The translations under genes and the position numbers were made by a program. A DNA stretch of 64,000 nucleotides from Gammaproteobacteria bacterium. Its GTDB lineage: Bacteria; Pseudomonadota; Gammaproteobacteria; Steroidobacterales; Steroidobacteraceae. The notes below the pieces were generated by a model that saw only the letters and a program-made list of their open reading frames with translations, did not search any database and was not told where the DNA came from. Positions 50,417 through 61,239 of the stretch are shown here, piece after piece. The stretch is taken from positions 1 to 64,000 of the forward strand of contig VGUH01000002.1 in NCBI GenBank assembly GCA_016874295.1, given 5' to 3'. Within the stretch, counting starts at the first letter, position 1; each line of letters starts with the position of its first letter.

Positions 50417-52477
50417 ATGACTTCGTCTCCGCGCGCGCGCGTGAACTTCGCCCTGGGGGCCATACTGCTCGCATCGGGCGCGCGGGCCGGGGCGCTCGAA
50501 GAAATCATCGTGACGGCGACGCGCAATCCGGTCGCGCTCGAACGCTACGCCGGCAGCGCGACGCGCATCGGTCCGGATACGGTCGAGCTCACGGACGCGA
50601 CGCACGCGGCGGAGCTCGTCAACCGCGCGGCGGGCGCGATGATCCAGCGCGGCAGCGGCCAGGAGTCGCTCACCGCGCTGCGCTCGCCGGTGCTGACCGG
50701 TGCCGGCGCCTGCGGCGCGGTGCTGGTGCTCGAGGACTCCATCCCGATCCGGCCGGTCGGCACCTGCAATGTGAACGAGCTGTTCGAGGTCAACTTCGAA
50801 CAGGCGGTGGCCATCGAAGTGCTGCGCGGTCCGGGCAGCGTGCTGTACGGTTCGAGCGCGGTGCACGGCATCATCAACGTGATCCCGCCCCGCCCTGACC
50901 AGTTGCCGGAGTTCGGCGTCGCGGCCGAATACGGCAGCGACGCCTGGCGCCGCCTGCGGCTCGCGGGTTCGCGCCAGGATGACGGCCGCGGCATCGGGCT
51001 CGCGATGATCGCGACCGACGACGGTGGCTGGCGCGACGCGTCGGGGTTCGAGGAGCGGAAGCTGTACGCCGCGTGGGCGACGGCGCTCGGGCAGGGCTCG
51101 CTCAAGCTCTCGGTGTCAGGCTCGAACCTCGACCAAGAGACGGCAGGCTTCATCCAGGGCGAGGACGCTTACCGCGATCCCGCCGTCGCCCGTTCGAACC
51201 CCGTTCCCGAGGCTTACCGCGACGCAAACTCGCTACGCGTCGCCGCGCAGTATGCCGACGCCTCCGGTCACGCGCTGCGCTTCGTCCTGCGCCGCTCGCG
51301 CATGGATTTCCTGCAGCACTTCCTGCTCGGCCAGCCGGTGGAGGACAACGGCCAGGACAGCGCCGGTTTCCTGTTCACGGCGCGCCCGCTTGCACTCGCG
51401 GGCGGGGAACTCATCGCCGGTGCCGACGCGGAACTCGCGAACAGCAGCCTGCTGCAATTCCAGGCCGGCCCGACCACGGGCGGCCCGCCTGCAGCCAACG
51501 AGATCCGGCCGGCCGGCAAGCACTACGACTACACGGTGGACTCCGGAGTGCTGGCAGGCTACGCGAACTGGCGCCGGGCGCTTGCTGCCGAGTGGTCCCT
51601 AGAGGCGGGTCTGCGCCTCGAGCACGCCCGATACGACTACGACAACCGCATGATCGACGGCAACACCGACGAGGACGGCGTCCCCTGCCCCGGCGGCTGC
51701 CTGTACGCCCGGCCCGCAGACCGCACCGACGAGTTCACGAACCTCGCGCCGCGAATCGCCCTGCTCTGGAGCGCGAGCGACGCGACGACGGCGTACCTGT
51801 CGCTGGCGCGCGGTTTCCGTGCGCCGGAAGCCACGGAGCTGTATCGCCTGCAGCGCCAGCAGACCGTCGCCAATCTCGACTCGGAGACCATCGACGCGGC
51901 GGAGCTGGGCCTGCGCTGGCGCGCCGACGCGGCCTCGCTCGACCTGGCGCTGTTCACGATGGACAAGGACGACGTGATCCTGCGCGACTCGGCGGGCTTC
52001 AACGTGAGCGGCGGCCGGACGCGGCACCGGGGCCTCGAGTACCAGGGAGACTGGGCGTTTGCCGGGGACTGGCTGCTCTCGGCGGCTGGAACCTTCGCGA
52101 ATCACGAGTATCGCTTCACGGCGCTGGTGGAACAGGGCGAGCAGATCACCTCGGGCAACGACATCGACACCGCGCCACGCGACATCCATGCGCTGCGCCT
52201 GCGCTACGGCGGCGCGCGGCTGGAGGCCGAACTGGAGTGGCTTTGGGTGGGCGCGTACTGGGCGAACGCGGCCAACACCGCGCGCTACGGCGGGCACGAC
52301 GTCGGAAACCTCCGGGTCGCGGTCGAGCCGGCGCGAAACTGGACGGCGACCCTGCGCATCACCAACCTGCTGGATACCGCGTACGCGGACCGCGCGGATT
52401 TCGCCTTCGGCAGTTTCCGCTATTTCCCGGGTCGCGGCCGCGCATACTTCCTCGAGCTCGGCTGGCGAAAGGACTGA
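50417..52477 (+). CDS. TonB-dependent outer membrane receptor
   Basis: 686 residues with signal peptide and TonB box (EEIIVTATRN). Plug domain: VNRAAGAMIQRGSGQESLTA, CGAVLVLEDSIPIRP, VLRGPGSVLYGSSAVHGIIN; the barrel runs to PGRGRAYFLELGWRKD. ATG 50417 is used because the signal peptide begins there. The YFPGRGR end resembles vitamin B12 or catecholate-siderophore receptors. The downstream gene encodes a small DMT membrane protein four bases later, possibly a linked transport step. Confidence 0.9.
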   Translation: MTSSPRARVNFALGAILLASGARAGALEEIIVTATRNPVALERYAGSATRIGPDTVELTDATHAAELVNRAAGAMIQRGSGQESLTALRSPVLTGAGACGAVLVLEDSIPIRPVGTCNVNELFEVNFEQAVAIEVLRGPGSVLYGSSAVHGIINVIPPRPDQLPEFGVAAEYGSDAWRRLRLAGSRQDDGRGIGLAMIATDDGGWRDASGFEERKLYAAWATALGQGSLKLSVSGSNLDQETAGFIQGEDAYRDPAVARSNPVPEAYRDANSLRVAAQYADASGHALRFVLRRSRMDFLQHFLLGQPVEDNGQDSAGFLFTARPLALAGGELIAGADAELANSSLLQFQAGPTTGGPPAANEIRPAGKHYDYTVDSGVLAGYANWRRALAAEWSLEAGLRLEHARYDYDNRMIDGNTDEDGVPCPGGCLYARPADRTDEFTNLAPRIALLWSASDATTAYLSLARGFRAPEATELYRLQRQQTVANLDSETIDAAELGLRWRADAASLDLALFTMDKDDVILRDSAGFNVSGGRTRHRGLEYQGDWAFAGDWLLSAAGTFANHEYRFTALVEQGEQITSGNDIDTAPRDIHALRLRYGGARLEAELEWLWVGAYWANAANTARYGGHDVGNLRVAVEPARNWTATLRITNLLDTAYADRADFAFGSFRYFPGRGRAYFLELGWRKD

Positions 52478-52480
52478 TCC

Positions 52481-52921
52481 ATGCAATTTGATGCCATGAC
52501 TGCCACGGCGCTTGTGGGCGCGACGCTCGCCCTGCAGGTCGGCATGGCCGCGACCATGCGCAATCATGCGGGCTCGCCGATGGCTGCGGCGCTCGTCAAC
52601 TTCGCGGTCGGAACCATGTTCCTGTTCGTCGCCGTCGCGCTGGGGCGCGGTTCGCTGTCCGGACTCGCGCAAGTCGGGTCCGCCCCCTGGTGGGCCTGGG
52701 GCGCCGGAATCCTAGGCGGCCTCTATATCACTGCCTCGGCGGCCTTCGGGCCATCGCTCGGTGGCGCGACGTTCCTCGCCCTGGTGGTCGCCGGCCAGAT
52801 GACCGCAGCGCTTGCGCTCGATCACTACGGGCTGGTCGGTTTCCCGGTGCGCCCGCTCGATGCCGCCCGCACGGCCGGCGCCGTGCTCGTCGTCGCCGGC
52901 ATGTTCCTGCTCGCGCGTTAG
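52481..52921 (+). CDS. DMT-superfamily transporter, YdcZ/DUF606-like
   Basis: 146 residues with five hydrophobic segments, starting MQFDAMTATALVGATLALQV. WWAWGAGILGGLYITASAAF and LGGATFLALVVAGQMTAALALDH match the YdcZ (DUF606) family, small EamA-like inner membrane proteins. Substrate unknown. It begins four bases after the receptor stop, so it is cotranscribed with it. Confidence 0.78.
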   Translation: MQFDAMTATALVGATLALQVGMAATMRNHAGSPMAAALVNFAVGTMFLFVAVALGRGSLSGLAQVGSAPWWAWGAGILGGLYITASAAFGPSLGGATFLALVVAGQMTAALALDHYGLVGFPVRPLDAARTAGAVLVVAGMFLLAR

Positions 52922-52956
52922 TTAACGGTGCCGTTAAGAAGGGGCGCGTCCCCTTC
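52922..52956. terminator. Two adjacent perfect hairpins between convergent genes
   Basis: TTAACGG-tg-CCGTTAA (52922-52937) is followed directly by GAAGGGG-cgcgt-CCCCTTC (52938-52956), each with a perfect 7-bp stem. They sit right after the DMT gene stop; the second overlaps the last codons of agmatine deiminase. A bidirectional transcription terminator fits best; there is no clear U-tract. Confidence 0.55.
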
Positions 52957-54037
52957 AAATTCCCCTCGGTTGCTGCTGCGTGATGCAGTGGATGCTGCCG
53001 CCGCCGAGCAGGATCTCGCGCGCGGGCACGCCGATGACCGTGCGGCGCGGGAAGAGCTTCGCGAGTGCCGCCTTCGCGGCGCGGTCGGTGCGCGCATCGA
53101 GCAGCGGCATCACGACTTGCCGGTTCGCGATGTAGAAGTTGACGTACGAGGCAGCGAGCCGCTCACCTGCCGGGCGCGGCCTGCAACCGGGCGAGCGCTC
53201 GATGCCTGCGGCCTCGGCCTCGCTCATGTACAGAGGGCCCGGCTGCGGAAGCTTGTGGATCTTGAGGCGCCGCCTGCGCGCGTCCTTCGCCTTCACGAGC
53301 ACCTCCCAGGCCGCCCGCGAGATGTCGTACTGCGGATCCTCCGGGTCGTCGCACCAGGTGAGCACGACCTCGCCCGGCCGCACGAAACAGCAGAGGTTGT
53401 CCACGTGGCCGTCGGTCTCGTCGTTGAACACCCCGCGACCGAGCCACACGATCTCGCGCACGCCGAGATAGCGCTCGAGCAGCGACTCGATCTGGCCGCG
53501 GCGCAGCGCGGGATTCCGGTTCGGATTCAGCAGGCATTCCTCGGTCGTGAGCAGCGTGCCCTGCCCGTCCACGTGGATCGAGCCGCCCTCGAGGACGAAC
53601 TGCGCACGGTAGCGCGGCGTCGACTCGATCTCGAGCACCTTGGCGGCCACCTGGTCGTCAAGGCTCCAATCAGCGTAGACGCCGCCGTCCTTGCCGCCCC
53701 AGGCGTTGAACATCCAGTCGACGCCGCGCACGCGCCGGCGGCGATCGATCATGAATGTCGGGCCGACGTCCCGCATCCAGGCGTCGTTCGAGGAGATCTC
53801 CACCACGCGCACGCCGGGCGGGAGCAGCGCCCGCGCGCGCTCGAACTGCGCGGCCGACACGCCCATCGTCACCGGCTCGCTCCTCGCGATCGCAGCGGCG
53901 ACGGCCGCGTAAGCGCGCTGCGCGGGCGCGGCGTTGTCACGCCAGTTGTCCGGCCGCTCCGGCCAGAGCATCCAGGTTCCCGCGTGCGGCTCCCACTCCG
54001 CGGGCATCCGGAATCCGTCACTCGCGGGCATCGGCAT
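52955..54037 (-). CDS. aguA: Agmatine deiminase
   Basis: 360 residues of the peptidylarginine-deiminase-like family: [20 protein letters not shown] near the start, [50 protein letters not shown] (the catalytic His/Asp region) and [13 protein letters not shown] with the catalytic Cys. It converts agmatine to N-carbamoylputrescine. No carbamoylputrescine amidase gene is next to it in the window. Confidence 0.93.
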   Translation of the reverse strand: MPMPASDGFRMPAEWEPHAGTWMLWPERPDNWRDNAAPAQRAYAAVAAAIARSEPVTMGVSAAQFERARALLPPGVRVVEISSNDAWMRDVGPTFMIDRRRRVRGVDWMFNAWGGKDGGVYADWSLDDQVAAKVLEIESTPRYRAQFVLEGGSIHVDGQGTLLTTEECLLNPNRNPALRRGQIESLLERYLGVREIVWLGRGVFNDETDGHVDNLCCFVRPGEVVLTWCDDPEDPQYDISRAAWEVLVKAKDARRRRLKIHKLPQPGPLYMSEAEAAGIERSPGCRPRPAGERLAASYVNFYIANRQVVMPLLDARTDRAAKAALAKLFPRRTVIGVPAREILLGGGSIHCITQQQPRGI

Positions 54038-54075
54038 GCAGGCGATTCTACGCGACGGGGTGATATCATTCGCGC

Positions 54076-55343
<1,268 letters not shown>

Positions 55344-55347
<4 letters not shown>

Positions 55348-57068
55348 GCGACCCGCGCGCCGCCGACTGCGCCGCCGCCATCGTCGCGGCCTTTGCCCGT
55401 TACAACGCCCGTTTCCGGGCCATCACCCGTCGCGCGCCCGAGCACTTCGAGAATTTCGACTGGAAAAGCGGCCAGGCTGACGTGGTCGAGCGCCTCGAGC
55501 TCTATTCGACCATGGTCGACGAGGCGGTCGCGGAGCTGCGCGCCCGGCTCGGCGACTCGGCCCGGGATCCCGCGTTGTGGGCCGCGATCAAGACGGTCTA
55601 CGCGCGGCGCATCGCGTCGCTCGCCGACCCGGAGTTCCTGAAGACCTACTTCAGCTCCATCACCCGGCGCCTGTTCGACACGGTAGGCGTCAACACCGGT
55701 GTCGAGTTCTTCGCGCTCGAGCTCGACCCGCTGCGCGGCTCCGACGCCGCGCGCGTGACCAAGCGCTACGTCAATCGCGGCTCGCTCGACCTGCTGTTCG
55801 AAGAACTGCTCTCCGACTACCGCTTTCGCACGCCGTGGCGCGATTTCGAAGGCAGCGTCGGGCACGTGACCACCGACGTCGAGCTGAAGCTGAAGGGTCT
55901 CGGCGAGGCGCGCCCGCTGCGCGAGGTCGAGGTGATCCGCCCGGTCTTCCACCAGCTGAGCCGCGCCTACGTCGTCGGCTGCCTGCGCGGCGACGGCTGG
56001 ACGCTGCCGCTCGCGATCGCGTTTCGCAACTCGCCGCTCGGCGTGCTGGTGGACACGGTGATGCTCTCGGTCGCTGACGTCTCGATCCTGTTCAGCTTCA
56101 CGCGTTCCTATTTCCACGTGGACCTCGAGCGGGTCAGCGACGCCGTGCAGTTCCTGCACGGCATCGTGCCGGCCAAGCCCGTTTCCGAGCTGTTCACCGT
56201 GCTCGGGCGCGCCAAGCAGGGCAAGACCGAGCGTTTCCGCGAGATCTTCCGCCACCTCGGCGCCACGGCCGACCGCTTCGTGCGCGCACCGGGCGAGCGC
56301 GGGCTGGTGATGGCCTGCTTTGTGCTCGAAAATACCGACGTCCTCTTCAAGGTGATCCGCGACCGATTCCCGGCCGTCAAGAACCTGCGCCGCGAGGAGG
56401 TCATGGCGAAGTACGACATGGTGTTCCAGCATGATCGCGCCGGCCGGCTCGTGGACGCCCAGGAGTTCCGCCGCATCCGCCTGCCGAAATCGCGGTTCGA
56501 GCCGGGCATTCTGGAAGAGCTGCTCGCCGAATGCGCGGAGAACGTGCAGGTCGACGGCGACGACCTCATCGTCAACCACGTGTATATCGAGCGGCAGATG
56601 ACGCCGCTCAACCTGTACGTCCGCAGCGCGCCGCCCGAACAGGCGGAATTCGCCGTGATCGACTACGGGCAGTGCATCCGCGACCTCGCCTACACGAACA
56701 TCTTCGCGGGCGACCTGCTGCTCAAGAACTTCGGCGTCACGCGCCATAACCGCGTGATCTTCTACGACTACGACGAGCTGTGCCGCGTCACCGACTGCCG
56801 CTTCCGCGACCTGCCGCAGGCGACCTCCGACGAGGACGAGATGCGCGCCGAGAGCTGGTTCTTCGTCGGCGAACACGACGTGTTCCCGGAGACCTTCCTC
56901 AGGTTCCTCGGCTTCGAAGGACGGCTGCAGGAGGCCTTCCTCGCCAAGCACGGCGAGATCCTGGACGCCGGCTGGTGGCGCGCGCTGCAGGAGCGGCTCG
57001 CCGCCGGCGAGCTCGTGGAGGTGCTGCCCTATCACCCGCACCGCGTGCGGGTGGCGAACAGCACTTAG
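55344..57068 (+). CDS. aceK: Isocitrate dehydrogenase kinase/phosphatase AceK
   Basis: 574 residues with N-terminal regulatory part ([40 protein letters not shown]) and C-terminal kinase-like domain ([38 protein letters not shown], and [17 protein letters not shown] with the catalytic region). It phosphorylates and dephosphorylates isocitrate dehydrogenase. The start is most likely TTG 55344, where TTGA overlaps the icd stop. AceK genes usually follow aceBA; coupling to icd is less common and would keep kinase and target at a fixed ratio. Confidence 0.93.
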
Positions 57069-57778
57069 CGGACGCGGGCGTCGAACGTCGCGCGCTGGTT
57101 CCTGAACCGCGCCAGCACCTCGTCGAAGGCCGACTGCTGTTCCTTCATCCAGCACGCGAGCTCAGCGTCGCGTGTGGCGGCGGCTTCGGCAGTCGCGGCA
57201 TTGGCGGCAATGCCCCGGGTCGTGCTCGACCACGGCGTACCGTCGACCGACTCGGCACCGATGCAGATCGCGCGCACGTTGGCGAGCGGCGCCGGCAGCT
57301 GCGGGTTGTAGTTGAGCGCCTCGTCGTAGTAGCCGGCGGCGGCGCCGGTGCTGGTGACCACGCAGCCGAACAGCACGCCGAGGTTGCGCGAGCCGCCGCC
57401 ATCGCTGCACTCGCAACTCGCGGCGATCGCGACGCGCCCGGACGGGCACTGCGCGCCCGCGACCGCGTTCCCGCTGGCGCTGATCCGCGCGAACGAGATG
57501 TCGGCGATGGCGCCATCGATGCTGTCGCGCAGCGCCGTCGCGAGGTCGGCCCTGGCGATCGTGCCGTTGCGGATCTTGTCGCTCGTGACGGCGCCCGACG
57601 CGATGTCGGCGTTCAGGATGGTGCCATTCGCGATCTTGCCGCTGGTGACGGCCTGGGCCGCGATGTCGGTCGCGCCGACGCAGCCCGTGCACTCGAGATC
57701 GGTCGCGGTCTGCGCCCGTGCCGCGCCGCCGGACAGGCAGACCAGCGCGACGACGGTAACTATCAGCGATTGCTTCAT
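57065..57778 (-). CDS. Secreted protein with degenerate nonapeptide-type repeats
   Basis: 237 residues from ATG 57778, signal peptide LIVTVVALVCLSGGAARAQ. A repeat region follows: ATDLECTGCVGATDIAAQAV, then TSGKIANGTILNADIASGAV and TSDKIRNGTIARADLA, a run of xxGxIxNGTIxxADIxxG motifs seen in bacterial surface and tail-fibre-like proteins that fold as beta-helices. The C-terminal part has six Cys residues (CPSGRVAIAASCECSDGG, CVVTSTG) and a helical end. Function unknown. Its stop overlaps that of aceK. Confidence 0.65.
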   Translation of the reverse strand: MKQSLIVTVVALVCLSGGAARAQTATDLECTGCVGATDIAAQAVTSGKIANGTILNADIASGAVTSDKIRNGTIARADLATALRDSIDGAIADISFARISASGNAVAGAQCPSGRVAIAASCECSDGGGSRNLGVLFGCVVTSTGAAAGYYDEALNYNPQLPAPLANVRAICIGAESVDGTPWSSTTRGIAANAATAEAAATRDAELACWMKEQQSAFDEVLARFRNQRATFDARVR

Positions 57779-57801
57779 GGGGACCTCCGCCGGAAACTGT
57801 A

Positions 57802-58971
57802 TCACCGGCCGCCGCCGAGCGCCGCGTCGAGGTCCTCGATCAGCTCGTCGGTATCCTCGATGCCGATCGACAGCCGGACCGTGCCCTCGCCGATTCCGGA
57901 CACCGCCTGCGTCTCGGCGCTGAGCCCGCGCACCTTGAGGAGCTGTGACGGCATCGCGAGCGACTCGACCGAGCCGAGGCTCGGCGTCACCGCGAAGAAC
58001 TCGAGCGCGTCGATGAAGGGCCTGACCGCCTCCGCGCCGCGGGCGAGGTCGAAGGTGACGATCGAGCCGAACTCGAGCATCTGCGCCCGCGCGAGCGCGT
58101 GCCGCGGATGATCGGGCAGGCCAGGATAGTGCACGCGCGCGACCGCCGGGTGCTCCGCGAGGAATCGCGCGACCTTGAGCGCCGAAGCTGCCTGCGCCTC
58201 GTAGCGCAGGTAGTAGGTCTTCATGCCGCGCATGACCAGGAACGCGGCGTGCGGGTCGAGCAGCGGGCCGAGCAATACGCTTTCACGGCGCACGACCTGG
58301 GCCAGTTCCTTGCGTGCGATGACCGCGCCGCCCATCACGTCGCCGTGCCCGGAGGCGTACTTGGTCAGGCTGTGCACGAAGAGGTCGACGCCGTACTGGC
58401 CGTGGTTGTGAAACCCGGCGAAGGTGTTGTCCATCACGCTCAGCGCGCCCGCCGCGTGCGCCGCCTTCGTGAGGCGCGCGATGTCCGCGATGCGCGTGAC
58501 CGGGTTGGTCGGCGACTCGAAATAGACCAGCTTCGTCTTGCGCTCCGCGAGCGCACGCTCGATGCCGGCGTCGTCTTCGACCGACAGCATCGCGTGCGTG
58601 ACGCCGAGTCGCGCGAGCGTGCCGCGGATCAGACCGAGCGTCGGGCCGTAGGTCTCGACGAAGCACAGCACGTGATCGCCCGCGCGCAGCTGCGAGATCA
58701 GCGCGGTCGCGACCGCCGCAGCGCCGGAGCCGGTCGCGACGCAGTCGTCGCGCTGCTGCAGCTCGGCGAGCAGGAGCTCGAGCTGGCGCGTGGTCGGGTT
58801 GGACCGGCGCGTGTAGAAATAGCCCTCGCGCTCGCCGCGGTTGAAGCGCAGCGTCTCCTCGAGGCTCTCGAACGCGAACTTGACCGACTGGTACACTGGC
58901 GCCACCAGCGGACGGTTGTCCGCCGGCAGCGGCGCTTCCGGGGGATGGTTGACGCGCGTGCGGCCCTTCAC
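57802..58971 (-). CDS. Trans-sulfuration-type PLP enzyme (gamma-lyase/gamma-synthase)
   Basis: 389 residues of the Cys/Met metabolism PLP family: YTRRSNPTTRQLELLLAEL, TGSGAAAVATALISQLRAGD, ESPTNPVTRIADI, DNTFAGFHNHGQYGVDLFVH and HSLTKYASGHGDVMGG with the PLP-binding Lys; C-terminal LSIGIEDTDELIEDL. GTG 58971 is the most likely start. In operon with ilvE and the branched-chain dehydrogenase genes, methionine gamma-lyase (methionine to 2-oxobutyrate, methanethiol, ammonia) fits best: 2-oxobutyrate is a substrate of that complex. Cystathionine gamma-synthase or beta-lyase cannot be excluded. Confidence 0.83.
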   Translation of the reverse strand: MKGRTRVNHPPEAPLPADNRPLVAPVYQSVKFAFESLEETLRFNRGEREGYFYTRRSNPTTRQLELLLAELQQRDDCVATGSGAAAVATALISQLRAGDHVLCFVETYGPTLGLIRGTLARLGVTHAMLSVEDDAGIERALAERKTKLVYFESPTNPVTRIADIARLTKAAHAAGALSVMDNTFAGFHNHGQYGVDLFVHSLTKYASGHGDVMGGAVIARKELAQVVRRESVLLGPLLDPHAAFLVMRGMKTYYLRYEAQAASALKVARFLAEHPAVARVHYPGLPDHPRHALARAQMLEFGSIVTFDLARGAEAVRPFIDALEFFAVTPSLGSVESLAMPSQLLKVRGLSAETQAVSGIGEGTVRLSIGIEDTDELIEDLDAALGGGR

Positions 58972-58991
58972 GGGGATCGGCCGCGCCCGCT

Positions 58992-60032
58992 TCAGGCCTG
59001 CGTGATCCAGCCGGCGGGCGTCGGGATCTCGCCGAGCTGCATGGAGACGAGCGCCTTGCGCAGCCGCCGGGTGTGCGGACCGACGTCGCCGCCGCCGACC
59101 GGGATCGCCTGGCCGCCCTCGCGCACCAGCGTGCCGACGCCCGAGAGCACCGCCGCCGTGCCGCACAGCGCCGCCTCGCCGTCCTTCACCCAGGCCAGCA
59201 TCTCGTCCACCGCGAACTGCCGCTCCTCGACCGCGAAGCCGAGCTGCGGGGCGATCGCGAGCAGGGAGTCGCGCGTGATGCCGTGCAGGAAGGTGGTGTC
59301 GAGGCTGCGCGTGAGGATCTTTCCTTCGCGGATCAGCAGGAAGTTCGCGGCACCGGTCTCCTGGACCGAGCCGCCCGGGCAGAACAGGACCTGGTCGGAC
59401 TGGTACTGATCGCGCGCGGCAAGCGTCGGGCCGAGCGCGGCCGCGTAGTTGCCGGCCGCCTTCACCTGGCCCATGAGCGTCGAGGTGCGCGTCAGCTTCT
59501 CCTCCACGAAGATCCGCAGCGGCTTCTCGCCGCCGGCAAAGTAATCCCACACCGGGCTCGCCAGCACGATCAGCATGGCCTCGGTCGCGGGCAGGGTCGC
59601 GCCGCCGATCGAGGCGCCGGTGCCGAACAGCGTCGGCCGCAGGTACAGCGCGCCCGGCGACTCGGGCACCTCGCCGCGCACGCGGTCGATGACACCGGTG
59701 ACCATCGCCGCGAGCTGCGTCGTATCCGGCCTCGGCAGGCGCAGGCAGTCGGCGCTGTTCTGCAGGCGCGCGATGTGCCGGTCCATGCGGAACACATTCA
59801 CGCTCCCGTCCACCCAGCGGTAGGCCTTGAACCCCTCGAAGCAGGCGCTGCCGTAGTGGATCGCGTGGATCGCCGGCGACAACTCGATCGGACCGTACCT
59901 GCGGAACTCATGCGGCGACCACCGGCCGTCCTTCCAAGACGTCACTGCCATCTGGCTCGCGAGTACCGTGCCGAAGGCCGGCCGGGCCGTCATGTCGGGA
60001 GCGTTCGTCTGCGGCATGACCTGTGCGTTCAT
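58992..60032 (-). CDS. ilvE: Branched-chain amino acid aminotransferase
   Basis: 346 residues, fold type IV: HYGSACFEGFKAYRWVDGSV, RMDRHIARLQNSADCLRL, GQVKAAGNYAAALGPTLAAR with the PLP Lys, and ETGAANFLLIREGKI. It interconverts Leu, Ile and Val with their 2-oxoacids. Starts four bases after the E2 gene stop, thus cotranscribed with the oxoacid dehydrogenase. In this setting it feeds catabolism of branched-chain amino acids. A 30-residue Met-rich extension precedes the core. Confidence 0.92.
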   Translation of the reverse strand: MNAQVMPQTNAPDMTARPAFGTVLASQMAVTSWKDGRWSPHEFRRYGPIELSPAIHAIHYGSACFEGFKAYRWVDGSVNVFRMDRHIARLQNSADCLRLPRPDTTQLAAMVTGVIDRVRGEVPESPGALYLRPTLFGTGASIGGATLPATEAMLIVLASPVWDYFAGGEKPLRIFVEEKLTRTSTLMGQVKAAGNYAAALGPTLAARDQYQSDQVLFCPGGSVQETGAANFLLIREGKILTRSLDTTFLHGITRDSLLAIAPQLGFAVEERQFAVDEMLAWVKDGEAALCGTAAVLSGVGTLVREGGQAIPVGGGDVGPHTRRLRKALVSMQLGEIPTPAGWITQA

Positions 60033-60036
60033 CGTT

Positions 60037-61239
60037 TCAGTCCTGAATGGAGATGGTGGCGGGATGCTCGAGCTTTTGCTTGAGCGCCTGGATCATCGCG
60101 GCCGCGTCGAAGCCGTCGACGAACCGGTGATCGAACGAGGACGAGAGATTCATGATACGGCGGATCGCGATCGCCCCGTCCCGGACGACCGGCCGCTCCG
60201 CCGCCTTGTTGACGCCGACGATCGCGACTTCCGGCGCGTTGATGACCGGCGTCGAGGCGATGCCGCCGAGCTTGCCGAGGCTCGTCACCGTGATCGTCGA
60301 GCCCGTGAGCTCGTCCCGGGTCGCCTTGTTGCTGCGCGCGGCCTCGGACACGCGCCGGATCTCGGCGGCGAGATCGGCGAACGCGCGCGCGTCGGCGTTC
60401 TTCACGACCGGCACCTTGAGCCCGTCCGGCGTCTGCGTCGCGATGCCGACGTGCACCGCCGCGTGCCGCAGGATGAGGTTCCGCTCGGCATCGTGGACCG
60501 CGTTGCACTGCGGGAACTTCTCCAGCACCCGCACCAGCGCCGCGACCAGGAACGGCAGGTAGGTCAGCGAGGCCGCGCCCTTCGGCTGGCACGCATTCAG
60601 GTACTGGCGCAGTTCCTCGAGCTCGGTGACGTCGACTTCCTCGACGTAGGCGAAGTGCGGAATGTTGCGCTTCGCGGCCTGCATGCGCTCGGCAATCACG
60701 CGCCGGAGGCCGATGACCTTGATTTCCTCAACGCCCTGACGCGCGACCCGGGCCGCGGGCCGGGCGGCGCCGGTGCCGCGCCCGGATATGACGGCCTCGA
60801 GGTCGGATGCCGAAATGCGCCCGCCCGGCCCGCTGCCGGCGACGGTGGCGAGGTCGACGCCGGCGACCTGTGCCTTGCGGCGCGTGGCCGGGGACGCCAT
60901 CACTCGCGTCGCAGCCGCAAGGGCCGCGGCTGGCCCGGCCGCCGGGACGTTCGCCGCAGCGGCGGGCGCCGTGGCGGGCGCCGCGGCCGGCGCGCCGCCC
61001 TCGGTCTCGAAGGCGATCAGCTCGGAGCCGACCGCGACCATGTCGCCCGGCTGGCCGGTGATCGCGAGGACGCGCCCGCTGACCGGCGCCGGGATCTCGA
61101 CCGCGGCCTTGTCGGTCATGACCTCGGCGATGACCTGATCCTCCTGGACCAGGTCGCCGACCTTGACCTTCCACTCGACGACCTCGGCGGACACCGTGCC
61201 TTCGCCCAGGTCCGGCATCTTGAAGACGAAGCGGCTCAT
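60037..61239 (-). CDS. Branched-chain 2-oxoacid dehydrogenase E2 (dihydrolipoyl acyltransferase)
   Basis: 400 residues: lipoyl domain FVFKMPDLGEGTVSAEVVEW with the lipoylated Lys in EVMTDKAAVEIP, an Ala/Pro-rich linker, a peripheral subunit-binding domain (ATRVMASPATRRKAQVAGVD, ATVAGSGPGGRISASDLEA) and the catalytic CoA-acyltransferase domain with SSFDHRFVDGFDAAAMIQA (HxxxDG). Core of the complex; transfers the acyl group to CoA. ATG 61239 overlaps the E1beta stop. Confidence 0.92.
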   Translation of the reverse strand: MSRFVFKMPDLGEGTVSAEVVEWKVKVGDLVQEDQVIAEVMTDKAAVEIPAPVSGRVLAITGQPGDMVAVGSELIAFETEGGAPAAAPATAPAAAANVPAAGPAAALAAATRVMASPATRRKAQVAGVDLATVAGSGPGGRISASDLEAVISGRGTGAARPAARVARQGVEEIKVIGLRRVIAERMQAAKRNIPHFAYVEEVDVTELEELRQYLNACQPKGAASLTYLPFLVAALVRVLEKFPQCNAVHDAERNLILRHAAVHVGIATQTPDGLKVPVVKNADARAFADLAAEIRRVSEAARSNKATRDELTGSTITVTSLGKLGGIASTPVINAPEVAIVGVNKAAERPVVRDGAIAIRRIMNLSSSFDHRFVDGFDAAAMIQALKQKLEHPATISIQD

